A stretch of DNA of 64,000 bases, taken from NCBI GenBank assembly GCA_050290225.1, contig JBNKHG010000091.1, positions 19,358 through 83,357 on the forward strand. The letters are read 5' to 3'. The notes below the pieces were generated by a model. The model was not told where the DNA came from. It made no database searches and was given only the letters and a program-made list of their open reading frames with translations. Made by a program: the position numbers and the translations under genes. Positions within the stretch are counted from its first letter, which is position 1. Every line of letters starts with the position of its first letter. Source of the DNA: JBNKHG01 sp050290225. GTDB lineage: Bacteria; Pseudomonadota; Gammaproteobacteria; Pseudomonadales; Cellvibrionaceae. Positions 1-8,572 of the stretch are shown piece after piece.

Positions 1-417
1 GATCTCTTCTCGAAGGTCCGCGAGAGTCATGCCCTCCTGGGCCAGTTGTTGGGCAAAAGCCTCCTCCGAAAGCTTGTTTCCCTGCCGGATACGGGCTATC
101 GCCTGGTTGAGCTGACTGTCGTCAATACTGACATTGGCGCGCTCCCCCAGGTTTAGCTGCAGCTGTTCAATAATCAATCGCTCCAGGATCTGGCTTTGCA
201 ATACATCCATCGGTGGCAATTCAGTGTTTGCCGCCTGTAGCTTGTGGGTGATACTGATCAAGCGTTGCTGCAGTTCGCTGGCCATTACCACGTCGTCGTC
301 GACCACCGCGACCACCTTGTCGAGAGTGATGGTCTGGGCTCCGAGACCGAGGCTGGCCGCCAGGGCGCAACCGGCCACCAGTCCGCTCCATACTTTTTTC
401 AGGCTATGTGTTTTCAT
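1..417 (-). CDS. surA: Periplasmic chaperone/peptidyl-prolyl isomerase SurA (N-terminal part)
   Basis: The gene is cut by the window edge: 139 codons run from the ATG at 417 down to base 1 with no stop. The product starts with a signal peptide (MKTHSLKKVW followed by a hydrophobic Ala/Gly/Leu stretch). The mature start reads QTITLDKVVAVVDDDVVMAS, the usual SurA N-terminus. Next come the helices of the chaperone domain (LQSQILERLIIEQLQL, then LSEEAFAQQLAQEGMT). SurA escorts outer-membrane beta-barrel proteins through the periplasm. LptD is one of its best known clients and is encoded just upstream on the same strand, 45 bp away, so the two are probably co-transcribed. The parvulin domains would lie outside the window. 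Confidence 0.93.
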   Translation of the reverse strand, partial: MKTHSLKKVWSGLVAGCALAASLGLGAQTITLDKVVAVVDDDVVMASELQQRLISITHKLQAANTELPPMDVLQSQILERLIIEQLQLNLGERANVSIDDSQLNQAIARIRQGNKLSEEAFAQQLAQEGMTLADLREEI

Positions 418-462
418 CGAGTTACTTATTATCCGGTTATTGGGTTGGAGACCGCTCCATGA

Positions 463-3330
463 TCAGGGCAGGGTCTCTTCGCGACGGCTGGAGTTAACAA
501 TAGCATCTTCGAGGATGCCACTGACCTTGCCGCCGATGCCGCCCAGCCCCTTGAGCTGGAATTCCAGAAACACGCCACGGTCGTATTCCAGATCGGTATC
601 GGCGATGGTGTCGCTGATGCTATTGATCAGCTCGTTGTCCAGCCAGCGGCGCGCCACCAGGCGTACCCGGTAGCAGCAGTTGTTGTATTCGAACCCGGCA
701 AAGGTTTCGAGTTCCCGGTCATTGGTGAAGTCGTGGTTGCCATGTCCGATCAGGTTCCAGTTGCCGATCAGCGGCCAGATGAAGGATAGGTTGGCCTGAT
801 CGATGGTCTGGTCAAAAACTTCGTCGCTGCTGATAAGGCTGTCTTGATTAAGGTCCTGTAGTTTGAAGTCTTTGCGATTAAAGCGGTATCCGAGGTTGAA
901 GATGCGACCCTCATCGTCGAAATAACGCAGGGAAGCGTTTCCCCGGGAGACTTTGCCGCTGTGATCATTCCAGGCGGCATCCAGGCTGTAGCGCCAGTAA
1001 TCCCCGAGCTGGCCGGCCAGTTGGGCGGCCAGCTCTGATTCATCCTGTATTTGTTTTTGCAGCTCTGCCAGTTGATTGGCGGCGGCGGTGCTGACTTTTA
1101 GATCAGAGTCGCCGAGAGCGGCTTCCAGGGCGGCAACCCGGGCATCCGGATCTTCGATCTCTTCGAGGGAAAAGGTGTCCGTCAAGGTTACCCGGCGTTC
1201 GCTTTGGTAGAATATCTGACCCAGGCTGGCGCGCAGACGCTCGGTGCCGTCCTCACTGATAAAGCGGGTGGTAAGCCCTACAGTCACCTGATTGGCATCG
1301 TCGATGCGGTCGCCACCGCTAAAGCGGGTGTCCCGGAACAGGCTGTCGTAGCTGAAGGTCAGCTCCGAGGTGTCGAAGTCGATGTCGCGACCTCTGCTGG
1401 TAAGGTTGAAAAGCTCTTCATGGCTTTCGAAATCGCTGTAGAAATAGAACAGCCGCGGTTCGAAGGTTTGCAGGTAGTTAGCGCCAAACAGGGAGTCTTC
1501 GCGCTCAAAAACCAGGCCCATGTCCAGACTGCCTTGGCCGACCGTGATACTGGGTGTGTCATTGACGCTATCGAGGATCTGTTCTTCATCCAGCTGATAG
1601 GCGAGGCTCTTGACCATGGCCGAGGGCTTGAAGAACCCCCACAGCCACTGCTTGTCCCAACTCAATTGATAGTCGAGGCGGGCGCGTTCGCCGAGGATGC
1701 GCGGGTCGACGGGGATAGCGTTATCGGGGCCGTGGACGTCATCGCGGTGATCGAAGCGTACGTATTCGTGATTGAGGCTCAGGTCCCAATCACCTAGCCG
1801 GTAGTGGCCGTCGATATCGATGCGCGGCAGCTGCTTGTAGGGCACTTCCGTGTTTAGCACGATGGTCTGGAACTCCTCCAGCTTGAGGGTATAGGTCCAG
1901 TTGTCGGAGACGTAGCCAAGCTCGCCGGACTTCTTCAGGTGAGTGGTACTGTTAACGTCGAGGCTGGTGGTGTCCAGGTCGCGAAAATAATCGATATCGC
2001 TGACCTTTGTGTAGTCGATACGGGTATTCCAGCGCTCCGCATCGCCACCGGTGTGGTCGATGTTGATCAGCCAGCGGTCCTCTCCTTCAAAGGGCCGCAG
2101 TTGAGCGTCGAACTCTTCCTGGGTAATGCGGCCTTCCGCCAGCAAATCCTCCAGTTGGTCTTCCTTGTCCTGGTCGTTGCCGCCCTGGTCGCTGCCCAGC
2201 GCGGCGATGCTAAGGTCGGTACGGAAGCTCTGTGACAGATGTCGGAACTGGGCTTCCAGCATTTCGCCCCGGTCAGCGATATAGCGTGGCGTCAGGGTGA
2301 GGTCGTAGTTGGGTGCCAGGTTTAGGTAGTAAGGCAGGGAAACGTCGGGCCCGCCGTCGTCACTGGAGCCCACGGAGGGGAAGAGGAAACCGGTTTTTCG
2401 GCCTTCCCCGAGGGGGAAGCTCAGGTAAGGCGTGTAGAAAACGGGCACGCCTTTGATATTGACGCGTACATGTTTGCCGCTTCCCATGCTGTTGGTCGGG
2501 TCTATGGTGAGTTTACTGCTACGCAATTCCCAGAAATTACTGTCGGGCTCGCACTGGGTAAAACTGCCGTCGATGAGAACAAGCGTTTTGTCACTGCGGT
2601 GATTCAGCTGTTCGGCACCACCTCGAATGCGGGTTTGGTGGAGCACGAATTGGGCATCCCGCAGTTCGCTGTGACCGGTCTGAATATCCAGAGTGGCGCC
2701 ATGGGCCGATAGCAGCAGTCCGGGTTCGCGCAGCTGTATTTCACCCTCGAGGGCGGCGATATCGGTGCTTTGATCCAGCGTCAGCTTATCTGCGGCCACT
2801 TGCCGGTATCCCTGGGTGAGGCGCACGTCGCCTTCAAGGATGGCGATGGTTTCCTGTTGCAGTTCTGAGTTGTCGGCGCTGGCGCGCAGAGGGGCCCGGT
2901 CCGGGTCCAGTTTGGCATCGGAGTCTTTGCGTTTGGGTTCGATATAGGCGCCGCAGCAGGCGAGAGGAATCTGTGCACGCTGCTCCGCTGTCAACTGTTC
3001 TTCGTCCACCCAATCCAGGTCATAGCGCAGGGGGGCCGGTTTGTCAGTGGGGGAGGCGGCGATCGGCTGCTGGTAGACAGCGCTGTGTTTGGGGCGTGTG
3101 TAGGTGGGGCCGGGCGCCCTGATTTCACGGCAATCCCAGGTTTGTTCCGCGCCGATTTTGCAGCGCCATTCGATATGGGTGTCTTCCTCCGCCTGGATCG
3201 GTGTTCCCGATTGCGCAGCCATCAGGCCCAGGGACAGCCATAGCGGGCTTTTTGCGTTGAATCCGGAGCGCAGGTGTCGGCGAATTTGCTGTCGCAGCGG
3301 GCGAAGCAAAAATGGGGTCCGTTCGGCCAT
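463..3330 (-). CDS. lptD: LPS-assembly protein LptD
   Basis: Outer-membrane beta-barrel that, with LptE, inserts lipopolysaccharide into the outer leaflet. At 955 aa it is longer than the E. coli protein (about 780). Order seen: signal sequence ending near residue 47; an N-terminal extension with Cys57 and Cys67 and a CC pair at 125-126; an OstA/LptA-like periplasmic domain (about 150-270) with Cys260; then a long barrel. The NNCCYRVR motif near the C-terminus (Cys885-Cys886) is the conserved LptD pair that forms the inter-domain disulphides. A charged, Glu/Gln/Ala-rich, coiled-coil-like insert (about 745-800, around DPDARVAALEAAL) interrupts the barrel and is probably a large loop. It lies upstream of surA on the same strand and diverges from amgK-murU, an arrangement also known in Pseudomonas. 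Identification is secure; the function of the insert is unknown. Confidence 0.96.
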   Translation of the reverse strand: MAERTPFLLRPLRQQIRRHLRSGFNAKSPLWLSLGLMAAQSGTPIQAEEDTHIEWRCKIGAEQTWDCREIRAPGPTYTRPKHSAVYQQPIAASPTDKPAPLRYDLDWVDEEQLTAEQRAQIPLACCGAYIEPKRKDSDAKLDPDRAPLRASADNSELQQETIAILEGDVRLTQGYRQVAADKLTLDQSTDIAALEGEIQLREPGLLLSAHGATLDIQTGHSELRDAQFVLHQTRIRGGAEQLNHRSDKTLVLIDGSFTQCEPDSNFWELRSSKLTIDPTNSMGSGKHVRVNIKGVPVFYTPYLSFPLGEGRKTGFLFPSVGSSDDGGPDVSLPYYLNLAPNYDLTLTPRYIADRGEMLEAQFRHLSQSFRTDLSIAALGSDQGGNDQDKEDQLEDLLAEGRITQEEFDAQLRPFEGEDRWLINIDHTGGDAERWNTRIDYTKVSDIDYFRDLDTTSLDVNSTTHLKKSGELGYVSDNWTYTLKLEEFQTIVLNTEVPYKQLPRIDIDGHYRLGDWDLSLNHEYVRFDHRDDVHGPDNAIPVDPRILGERARLDYQLSWDKQWLWGFFKPSAMVKSLAYQLDEEQILDSVNDTPSITVGQGSLDMGLVFEREDSLFGANYLQTFEPRLFYFYSDFESHEELFNLTSRGRDIDFDTSELTFSYDSLFRDTRFSGGDRIDDANQVTVGLTTRFISEDGTERLRASLGQIFYQSERRVTLTDTFSLEEIEDPDARVAALEAALGDSDLKVSTAAANQLAELQKQIQDESELAAQLAGQLGDYWRYSLDAAWNDHSGKVSRGNASLRYFDDEGRIFNLGYRFNRKDFKLQDLNQDSLISSDEVFDQTIDQANLSFIWPLIGNWNLIGHGNHDFTNDRELETFAGFEYNNCCYRVRLVARRWLDNELINSISDTIADTDLEYDRGVFLEFQLKGLGGIGGKVSGILEDAIVNSSRREETLP

Positions 3331-3543
3331 TAGGGAATAATTCCAGCGGTATTTTTGTACTTTTTGTTAAATTGGGCGCTGATTCTACTTGAATCCACCA
3401 AGGCTTGGAATTATTAACCCGGTAAGAATTACAAGGGTTGGTTATATACGAACCGATCACACCCTAGCTGGTGGTGGCTTGGATTACGGTGACCTTCAGT
3501 TACAATGCCCGTCCGCGACCATAATCGATACGACGGTGATTGA

Positions 3544-4617
3544 ATGACAGACCGGCAAAGACAATTGACAGCCTGGGTTCATAATGCCCTGACGCAGCGG
3601 CAGTGGCACATCGATGGGCCGCTGGATCTGCAGTCGCTGACAGGTGATGCCGGATTCCGCCGTTACTACCGTTTACCCACCCATCCGTCGCTGCTGGCCG
3701 TTGATGCACCTCCCGATACGGAGGACAGCCGCGCCTTTGTCGATATCGCCCGCTTTTTGCGAGACCAGGGGGTGCATACCCCCGAAGTGGTGAGTATGGA
3801 TGTGGAACGGGGATTTCTGCTGGTGGAGGACCTGGGTGACCAGCTCTATTTGCAGGCCCTGACTGACGAGACTGTGGACCTGTTCTATGGCGAGGCTCTC
3901 ATGACATTGTTGCGGATGCAACAGTGTGCTCGCCCGCCACGACTCCTGCCGGACTATGACCACAAGCTGCTGCGCCAGGAGATGGAGCTGTTCAGCGACT
4001 GGTTTGTGCCAAAACTTTTGGGTTACAACCTCGAGTCCCGGGAACTGAAAATGCTGGAGACGCTGTTTGAGTGGCTGGAGGAATCCGCTCAGGCACAGCC
4101 CCAGGTGTTCGTTCACCGCGATTACCACTCCCGTAACCTGATGGTGCGCGAGGGGGCTGCCCCCGGGGTGGTGGACTTTCAGGATGCTGTCTGGGGACCC
4201 ATAACGTACGATCTGGCGTCGCTGTTGCGCGATTGCTACATCCGCTGGCCGCGGGAGCGGGTGGAAGGCTGGGCACTGGCCTACGGTGCCATGGCCGCCG
4301 ATGTGGGATTGATTGACGAGACACAACAGCAAGCGTTCTTGGGTTGGTTTGACCGGATGGGATTGCAGCGCCATATCAAAGTGCTCGGGATCTTTGCCCG
4401 ACTTTATCTGCGGGATAACAAACCCGCCTATCTCGATGATCTGCCGCTGGTGATACGCTATACCCTGGAAGTGGCGGAGTCCTACCCGGAACTGCAAGCG
4501 TTTGCCGATTGGTTTAAACAGCGGCTGTTGCCACTGGCGCAACAACAGCCCTGGTACAGGGATTACACCTCGGCCGGGGAGCCGGCGACAGTATCGCGCG
4601 CCGAGACCGCCGAATGA
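3544..4617 (+). CDS. amgK: N-acetylmuramate/N-acetylglucosamine anomeric kinase AmgK
   Basis: A 357-aa kinase of the aminoglycoside-phosphotransferase fold. It carries the catalytic loop HRDYHSRNLM (residues 191-200) and the metal-binding VVDFQDA (209-215). AmgK phosphorylates the anomeric carbon of MurNAc recovered from peptidoglycan turnover, bypassing de novo UDP-MurNAc synthesis. The stop codon overlaps the start of the next gene by 4 bp (ATGA), and that gene is a nucleotidyltransferase of the MurU type. This AmgK-MurU pairing divergent to lptD is the Pseudomonas arrangement, which is what separates it from other APH-fold kinases. The role is inferred from family and context. Confidence 0.9.
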   Translation: MTDRQRQLTAWVHNALTQRQWHIDGPLDLQSLTGDAGFRRYYRLPTHPSLLAVDAPPDTEDSRAFVDIARFLRDQGVHTPEVVSMDVERGFLLVEDLGDQLYLQALTDETVDLFYGEALMTLLRMQQCARPPRLLPDYDHKLLRQEMELFSDWFVPKLLGYNLESRELKMLETLFEWLEESAQAQPQVFVHRDYHSRNLMVREGAAPGVVDFQDAVWGPITYDLASLLRDCYIRWPRERVEGWALAYGAMAADVGLIDETQQQAFLGWFDRMGLQRHIKVLGIFARLYLRDNKPAYLDDLPLVIRYTLEVAESYPELQAFADWFKQRLLPLAQQQPWYRDYTSAGEPATVSRAETAE

Positions 4618-5327
4618 AGGCGATGATCCTGGCGGCGGGGCTCGGCAACCGCATGCGCCCACTGACCGATACCCTGCCAAAGCCACTGCTGCAGGTGGGC
4701 GGTAAACCCCTGATCCAGTACCCGATCGAACGGCTGCGCCGGGCCGGAGTGAGGGATATCCTGATCAACCTCGCGTTCCGGGGCGAACAGATTCGTGACC
4801 ACCTGGGTGATGGCGGAGCCCTGGGCGTCAATATCGACTATTCCGAAGAGCCTTTCCCCCTGGAAACCGGTGGCGCCATCAATGCAGCTCTGGACTGGCT
4901 CGACGCCGACGGGTGTGACCATCCCTTTATCCTGGTCAATGGCGATGTCTGGAGCGATTTTCCTTTTGAAACCCTGTTGGCGACAAGCCTCGACAGTAAC
5001 TGTGATGGTTGTCTGGTGATGGTGGACAACCCCGAATTTAATCCCGACGGGGATTTTTACCTGGGTGACGAAGGCCTGCTCTCGGCGGCGGGGGGGCAAG
5101 CCATGACCTACAGCGGTATCGCCCTGTTGCGTCCCTCTCTGGTGGGGCTATATCCCCGGCGGCGGCAAAAATTTCCGCTGGTGGAACTGTTTCGTTACAG
5201 TCTGGAACAGGGACGCTTGCGGGGGCATGCCTACCCGGGGCAGTGGTGGGACATTGGTACCCCGGAACGGTTGAATGCGCTGGATCGACTGTTGGTCGCC
5301 GAAGCGGTTTCGGGTGGCTCCGTCTAA
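4614..5327 (+). CDS. murU: N-acetylmuramate-1-phosphate uridylyltransferase MurU
   Basis: A 237-aa sugar-1-phosphate nucleotidyltransferase. The nucleotide-binding signature LAAGLGNRMRPLT with PKP occupies residues 6-24 and the metal-binding NGD residues 109-111. It converts MurNAc-1-phosphate and UTP to UDP-MurNAc, the step after AmgK in the fosfomycin-insensitive recycling route. Translation is probably coupled to amgK through the ATGA overlap. The length and lack of a C-terminal acyltransferase repeat fit MurU better than GlmU. It ends 2 bp from the convergent DUF3530 gene, leaving no room for a separate terminator. Confidence 0.9.
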   Translation: MKAMILAAGLGNRMRPLTDTLPKPLLQVGGKPLIQYPIERLRRAGVRDILINLAFRGEQIRDHLGDGGALGVNIDYSEEPFPLETGGAINAALDWLDADGCDHPFILVNGDVWSDFPFETLLATSLDSNCDGCLVMVDNPEFNPDGDFYLGDEGLLSAAGGQAMTYSGIALLRPSLVGLYPRRRQKFPLVELFRYSLEQGRLRGHAYPGQWWDIGTPERLNALDRLLVAEAVSGGSV

Positions 5328-5329
5328 TC

Positions 5330-6583
5330 CTATTTTAGCTTCGCTTTGTCAAGTTTTTGTCCCCGGGCGTGTTGGGCCAGAAAACCGCGAACCCGGCGCG
5401 AGAGGCGGTTGTCCTGGCCGCTCAGGGTGGGGGGCAGTTCGGGTTGGTGCAACTGCTGGTAGGCCACAAACCGGTGGCGCAGGGCGAAGCGTTTTCGCTT
5501 TTGTGCCTCTCGTCGGTCGCGAGGGTCGTTACCAAAATAGATGTCCAGGATTGCCAGGCCAGGGTCGTGCAGGCCCTGGAGAAAGTTGAAGTCCCCCTGG
5601 GGAAAATGGTTGCGGGCGTTAATGATGATCATGGCCTGCAGCGGTTTGAGGCCCTCGCCATCTCTGTCGTAGTCCAGGGTGCGGAAAAACTGGCTGGCGC
5701 GGGTAGCCCCCATGCCGTCGCCGATCACCACAATATTGAACAGTCCCTGGCCATTCAAAAAGCGCATGGCCGCAGCCAGGCGCGCCAGCGCTCGAGCCTC
5801 GGCATTGGGTTCCTCCAGCGGCATTCGCGGCATTTCGGATTTGCTGGTGGTATTGTCCTGTAAGGGGGCAGAATCCGGGGCAGCGGATTTCTCTCCCTCT
5901 TCTGTTTCCTTGGGGGCCGCTTCTCTCTCAGTATCCACCGTTTTACTCAAGGGCTCTTTGTCCGGTGGGAGCTTGTTTGGGGGCTCTTTGTTTGGGGGCT
6001 CTTTGTTTAGGGATTCTTTGTCCAGGGGCTCTTTGTCCAGAAATTTGGATTCTGCGGCTGCATCTCGTGCTGGCGGTTTGGGAATTGCGGGCATTGGCAC
6101 TGCCACGGCCAGGGTTGACCAGCCGGAGGCGGGCAATTGTTTGCGAATGGGCTCTATGGTTTGCGGCCAGTTGGGGTGTTGCCCTTCGGCATGCAGCAAC
6201 AGAATGGCCCCTTGGGGCTGGCCTGAAAATTCGGTTTCGTAGAGCGCCAGAAACTTTTCGCTGTCAGTCGTTGGTCCACTTTCCGTTGTTAACCAGAGTA
6301 TGGTTTCGGGATCTGCAATGCCTCCGGCCAGCAGTTTTATATCCCGCTCCTCCCGTGAACGGTAGCGTGGAGGCACTGGTAAGCGCTCTGGCGCTGCCTC
6401 TGTGCCGGAGGCGGCTGTTGCCGGGGTGGATTCCTCCACGGTGGTTGCCTCCATGGGAGGCTCCTCAATAGGGGGTTCCTGGGCGGCCAGTAGCGGCGTC
6501 AGGCATAACAACGCCCATAACCCTCGCAGGCTGCAGCGAAAAAGGGGGTGGCGCGCTGTCGACAGTTGCAGATGCTTGGTCAT
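5330..6583 (-). CDS. DUF3530 family periplasmic protein with pentapeptide repeats
   Basis: A 417-aa protein with an N-terminal signal peptide (hydrophobic LWALLCLTPLLAA). A Pro/Glu/Thr-rich stretch follows, then the DUF3530 pattern PQGAILLLHAEGQHPNWP, which resembles the first strand and loop of an alpha/beta hydrolase. The segment FNIVVIGDGMGATRASQFF resembles the nucleophile-elbow region but has GDGMG rather than a classical GxSxG. A low-complexity linker of six five-residue units (KEPLD, KESLN, KEPPN and similar), encoded at 5951-6040, splits the two conserved parts. Function is unknown; DUF3530 proteins are widespread in marine gammaproteobacteria. The linker repeats are likely to vary in copy number. 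Confidence 0.75.
   Translation of the reverse strand: MTKHLQLSTARHPLFRCSLRGLWALLCLTPLLAAQEPPIEEPPMEATTVEESTPATAASGTEAAPERLPVPPRYRSREERDIKLLAGGIADPETILWLTTESGPTTDSEKFLALYETEFSGQPQGAILLLHAEGQHPNWPQTIEPIRKQLPASGWSTLAVAVPMPAIPKPPARDAAAESKFLDKEPLDKESLNKEPPNKEPPNKLPPDKEPLSKTVDTEREAAPKETEEGEKSAAPDSAPLQDNTTSKSEMPRMPLEEPNAEARALARLAAAMRFLNGQGLFNIVVIGDGMGATRASQFFRTLDYDRDGEGLKPLQAMIIINARNHFPQGDFNFLQGLHDPGLAILDIYFGNDPRDRREAQKRKRFALRHRFVAYQQLHQPELPPTLSGQDNRLSRRVRGFLAQHARGQKLDKAKLK
5951..6040 (-). repeat. Six in-frame 15-bp tandem units in the DUF3530 gene
   Basis: On the plus strand the unit is close to GGGCTCTTTGTCCAG, repeated six times with a few substitutions. It encodes a Lys/Glu/Pro-rich linker of five-residue units and keeps the reading frame, so copy-number changes would alter linker length without truncating the protein. 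Confidence 0.85.
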
Positions 6584-6666
6584 AAGGGGGAGTGAAAGGC
6601 TATTGCCTCTTGGGGCTCGACACCTATTTTCAGTACAATGCGCGTCTTCAAAAAAGAAGGCGCGAG

Positions 6667-6743
6667 TTTTTTAGGCGCGTGTCTGTTTTTTTAAGCACGT
6701 GTCTATTTTTTAGGCACATGTCTATTTTTCAAGCACGTGTCTA
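6667..6743. repeat. Four tandem ~19-bp repeats with CACGTG-like core
   Basis: Units 6667-6685, 6686-6705, 6706-6724 and 6725-6743 each consist of a T-run followed by a core such as AAGCACGTGTCTA. Two units carry the palindrome CACGTG exactly. The array lies in the divergent gap between the DUF3530 gene and rpe, 84 bp upstream of the rpe start. Whether it binds a protein or is simply slippage-derived cannot be told from the sequence. Confidence 0.85.
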
Positions 6744-6826
6744 TGAATAATGTTGTCAATACAATCCCAAAACAATGCGCATATTCGCAAAATCGCGCCG
6801 CTACTACCACTTAGATCGGGTTCATT

Positions 6827-7498
6827 ATGGAAAACTTTAAAATAGCTCCCTCCATCCTTGCCGCCGACTTTGCCCGCCTCGGGGAAGAGGTGGACGCGGT
6901 GCTGGCCGCCGGTGCCGATATCGTCCATTTCGATGTGATGGATAACCACTATGTGCCCAATCTCACCGTGGGTCCCATGGTTTGCAAGGCGTTGCGCAAC
7001 TATGGCATCAGTGCTCCGATCGATGTGCACCTGATGGTGGAGCCGGTCGATGACCTGATTGGCCAATTTGCTGAGGCGGGAGCCACTTATATAACCTTCC
7101 ACCCGGAGGCCTCCCGTCATGTGGACAGGTCTCTGCAGCTGATCAGGGATGCCGGTTGCCAGGCGGGCCTGGTGCTGAACCCCGCCAGTTCCCTGGACAG
7201 CATCAAGTATGTGCTGGACAAGATCGATATGCTGTTGCTGATGTCGATCAATCCGGGATTCGGCGGCCAGAAGTTTATTCCCGCCACGCTGGGCAAGTTG
7301 CGGGAAGCGCGCGCCCTGTTGAATGCCGCGGGCTCCGATGCCCGGTTGGAAATCGATGGCGGGGTTACTGCTGACAATATCCGTGATATCGCCGAGGCGG
7401 GTGCCGATACTTTTGTTGCCGGTTCAGCCATTTTCGGCAAAGCCGACTACGCCGAAGCCATTGACGCCATGCGCCAGCAACTGGCCCAAGTGGCCTGA
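6827..7498 (+). CDS. rpe: Ribulose-phosphate 3-epimerase
   Basis: A 223-aa TIM barrel that interconverts ribulose 5-phosphate and xylulose 5-phosphate in the pentose phosphate pathway. Conserved signatures are the start IAPSILAADFARLGEE, the metal-binding HFDVMDNHYVPNLTVG, the DVHLMVEPV strand, MSINPGFGGQKF and EIDGGVTADN with its catalytic Asp. Length and start match the family. It is followed after 5 bp by gph and then trpE, the same order as in Pseudomonas, and is probably the first gene of an rpe-gph unit. Confidence 0.96.
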   Translation: MENFKIAPSILAADFARLGEEVDAVLAAGADIVHFDVMDNHYVPNLTVGPMVCKALRNYGISAPIDVHLMVEPVDDLIGQFAEAGATYITFHPEASRHVDRSLQLIRDAGCQAGLVLNPASSLDSIKYVLDKIDMLLLMSINPGFGGQKFIPATLGKLREARALLNAAGSDARLEIDGGVTADNIRDIAEAGADTFVAGSAIFGKADYAEAIDAMRQQLAQVA

Positions 7499-7503
7499 CA
7501 CCC

Positions 7504-8211
7504 ATGCTGTTGCGTAAATTGTTCGCCGGGCGGGATGCCCGGGGGGACCTGCCCAAATTGGTGATGTTTGACCTGGACGGGACCCTGGTGGACAGTGTGC
7601 CCGATCTGGCCGCCGCTGTGGATTCCATGCTGGAGACGCTGGGATGTCCCCCGGCCGGTGTTGAAAAAGTAGGTCGATGGGTTGGCAATGGTGCGCCCAT
7701 GCTGGTGCGCCGGGCGCTGGCCGACAGCTGCGAGGGAGCGGTGGTGGAGACCCTGACCGAGGCCGATATTGCCCGGCCGCTGGCGCTGTTTTTGGCGGCT
7801 TACGGTGATAGTGCCACCCACCTCAGTCGTTGTTATGAAGGGGTTGAGGCCTGTCTGCGGGCATTGCGGGATTTTGCGATCCCTCAGCTGGTGGTGACCA
7901 ATAAACCCGAGCGCTTTGTTGCCCCCATCCTGGAAAGCCTGGGCCTGGCTCCGTTTATCGACTGGGCAGTCGGCGGGGATAGCCTGGCGGAGAAAAAACC
8001 GCACCCGCTCCCGTTATTGCATTGCCTGGAGCGCTATGGGGTCAATGCCGGCGAGGCATTGATGGTGGGGGATTCCGACAATGATATCCGCGCGGCGCGG
8101 GCAGCCGGTGTGCCTGTGGTGGCGGTAAGCTACGGCTACAACCACGGTCGTTCCATTGCTGACTGCGGTGCCGATGCGGTGGTGGACGATTTGCGCCAGT
8201 TGCTGGTTTAG
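7504..8211 (+). CDS. gph: Phosphoglycolate phosphatase (HAD superfamily)
   Basis: A 235-aa HAD hydrolase with motif I FDLDGTLVDS (catalytic Asp23 and Asp25), the motif II region LVVTNKP, the lysine in AEKKPHP, and motif IV VGDSDNDI. It dephosphorylates 2-phosphoglycolate, a by-product of DNA repair or oxygenation. The rpe-gph-trpE order supports Gph. The related HAD phosphatase MupP, which acts on MurNAc 6-phosphate, is also often annotated as Gph-like, and amgK-murU lie close by, so that role is a less likely alternative. The start at 7504 gives a slightly long N-terminus before the first strand; a start at 7564 would leave too little. Confidence 0.88.
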   Translation: MLLRKLFAGRDARGDLPKLVMFDLDGTLVDSVPDLAAAVDSMLETLGCPPAGVEKVGRWVGNGAPMLVRRALADSCEGAVVETLTEADIARPLALFLAAYGDSATHLSRCYEGVEACLRALRDFAIPQLVVTNKPERFVAPILESLGLAPFIDWAVGGDSLAEKKPHPLPLLHCLERYGVNAGEALMVGDSDNDIRAARAAGVPVVAVSYGYNHGRSIADCGADAVVDDLRQLLV

Positions 8212-8572
8212 GCAAATTTCGGGCTTTGGGCTGTTCTATTGTGCCTATCACCCGTTTTATTTTCGATGCGTGCCTAAGTCCGACAGATATCTAGGCAGTG
8301 GCCGCAGATTTGAGTACACTAGCCGCCTGTTTTCAACCGGCCTCGCCTGTGGGCCAACCTGGTTTTGGAGTCGCACTGTGAACCCCCGAATAGGTGCACA
8401 CCGCAAGATTGCCTTGTTCGCCAAACGATGGCGAAAATCCCTCCTCTAGGCTGTAAAGCCCTGCCCCCGTTCAGCCTCCAATCTGGGGAGGCCGTGAAAC
8501 CGTTGCTCGGACGCCAATGTGAACGTCCAGGAAGCGAGCCAATAATAGAGCGTTAACAGGAATACAAGGCGC
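8212..8572 (+). other. Long leader region upstream of trpE
   Basis: This 361-bp gap holds no convincing gene. Two small inverted repeats are visible: GCCTCC/GGAGGC at 8474-8492 and GGACG/CGTCC at 8509-8528. Neither is followed by a T-run. I found no short ORF rich in Trp codons, so a classical TrpL attenuator is not supported. The length still suggests a regulated or structured leader for trpE. Confidence 0.4.

Noticed and set aside
1204..1797. Long plus-strand frame inside lptD
   Set aside because: It is a shadow of a GC-rich coding frame; no start site signal and no recognisable protein.
3673..4686. Long minus-strand frame across amgK and murU
   Set aside because: It is antisense to two well-identified genes and its translation is rich in His/Gln/Pro with no known motif.
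8474..8492. Intrinsic terminator after gph
   Set aside because: The stem is short and no T-run follows on either strand.
8365..8556. Leader peptide gene for trp attenuation
   Set aside because: The frame has no Trp codons near its end and no terminator hairpin follows.
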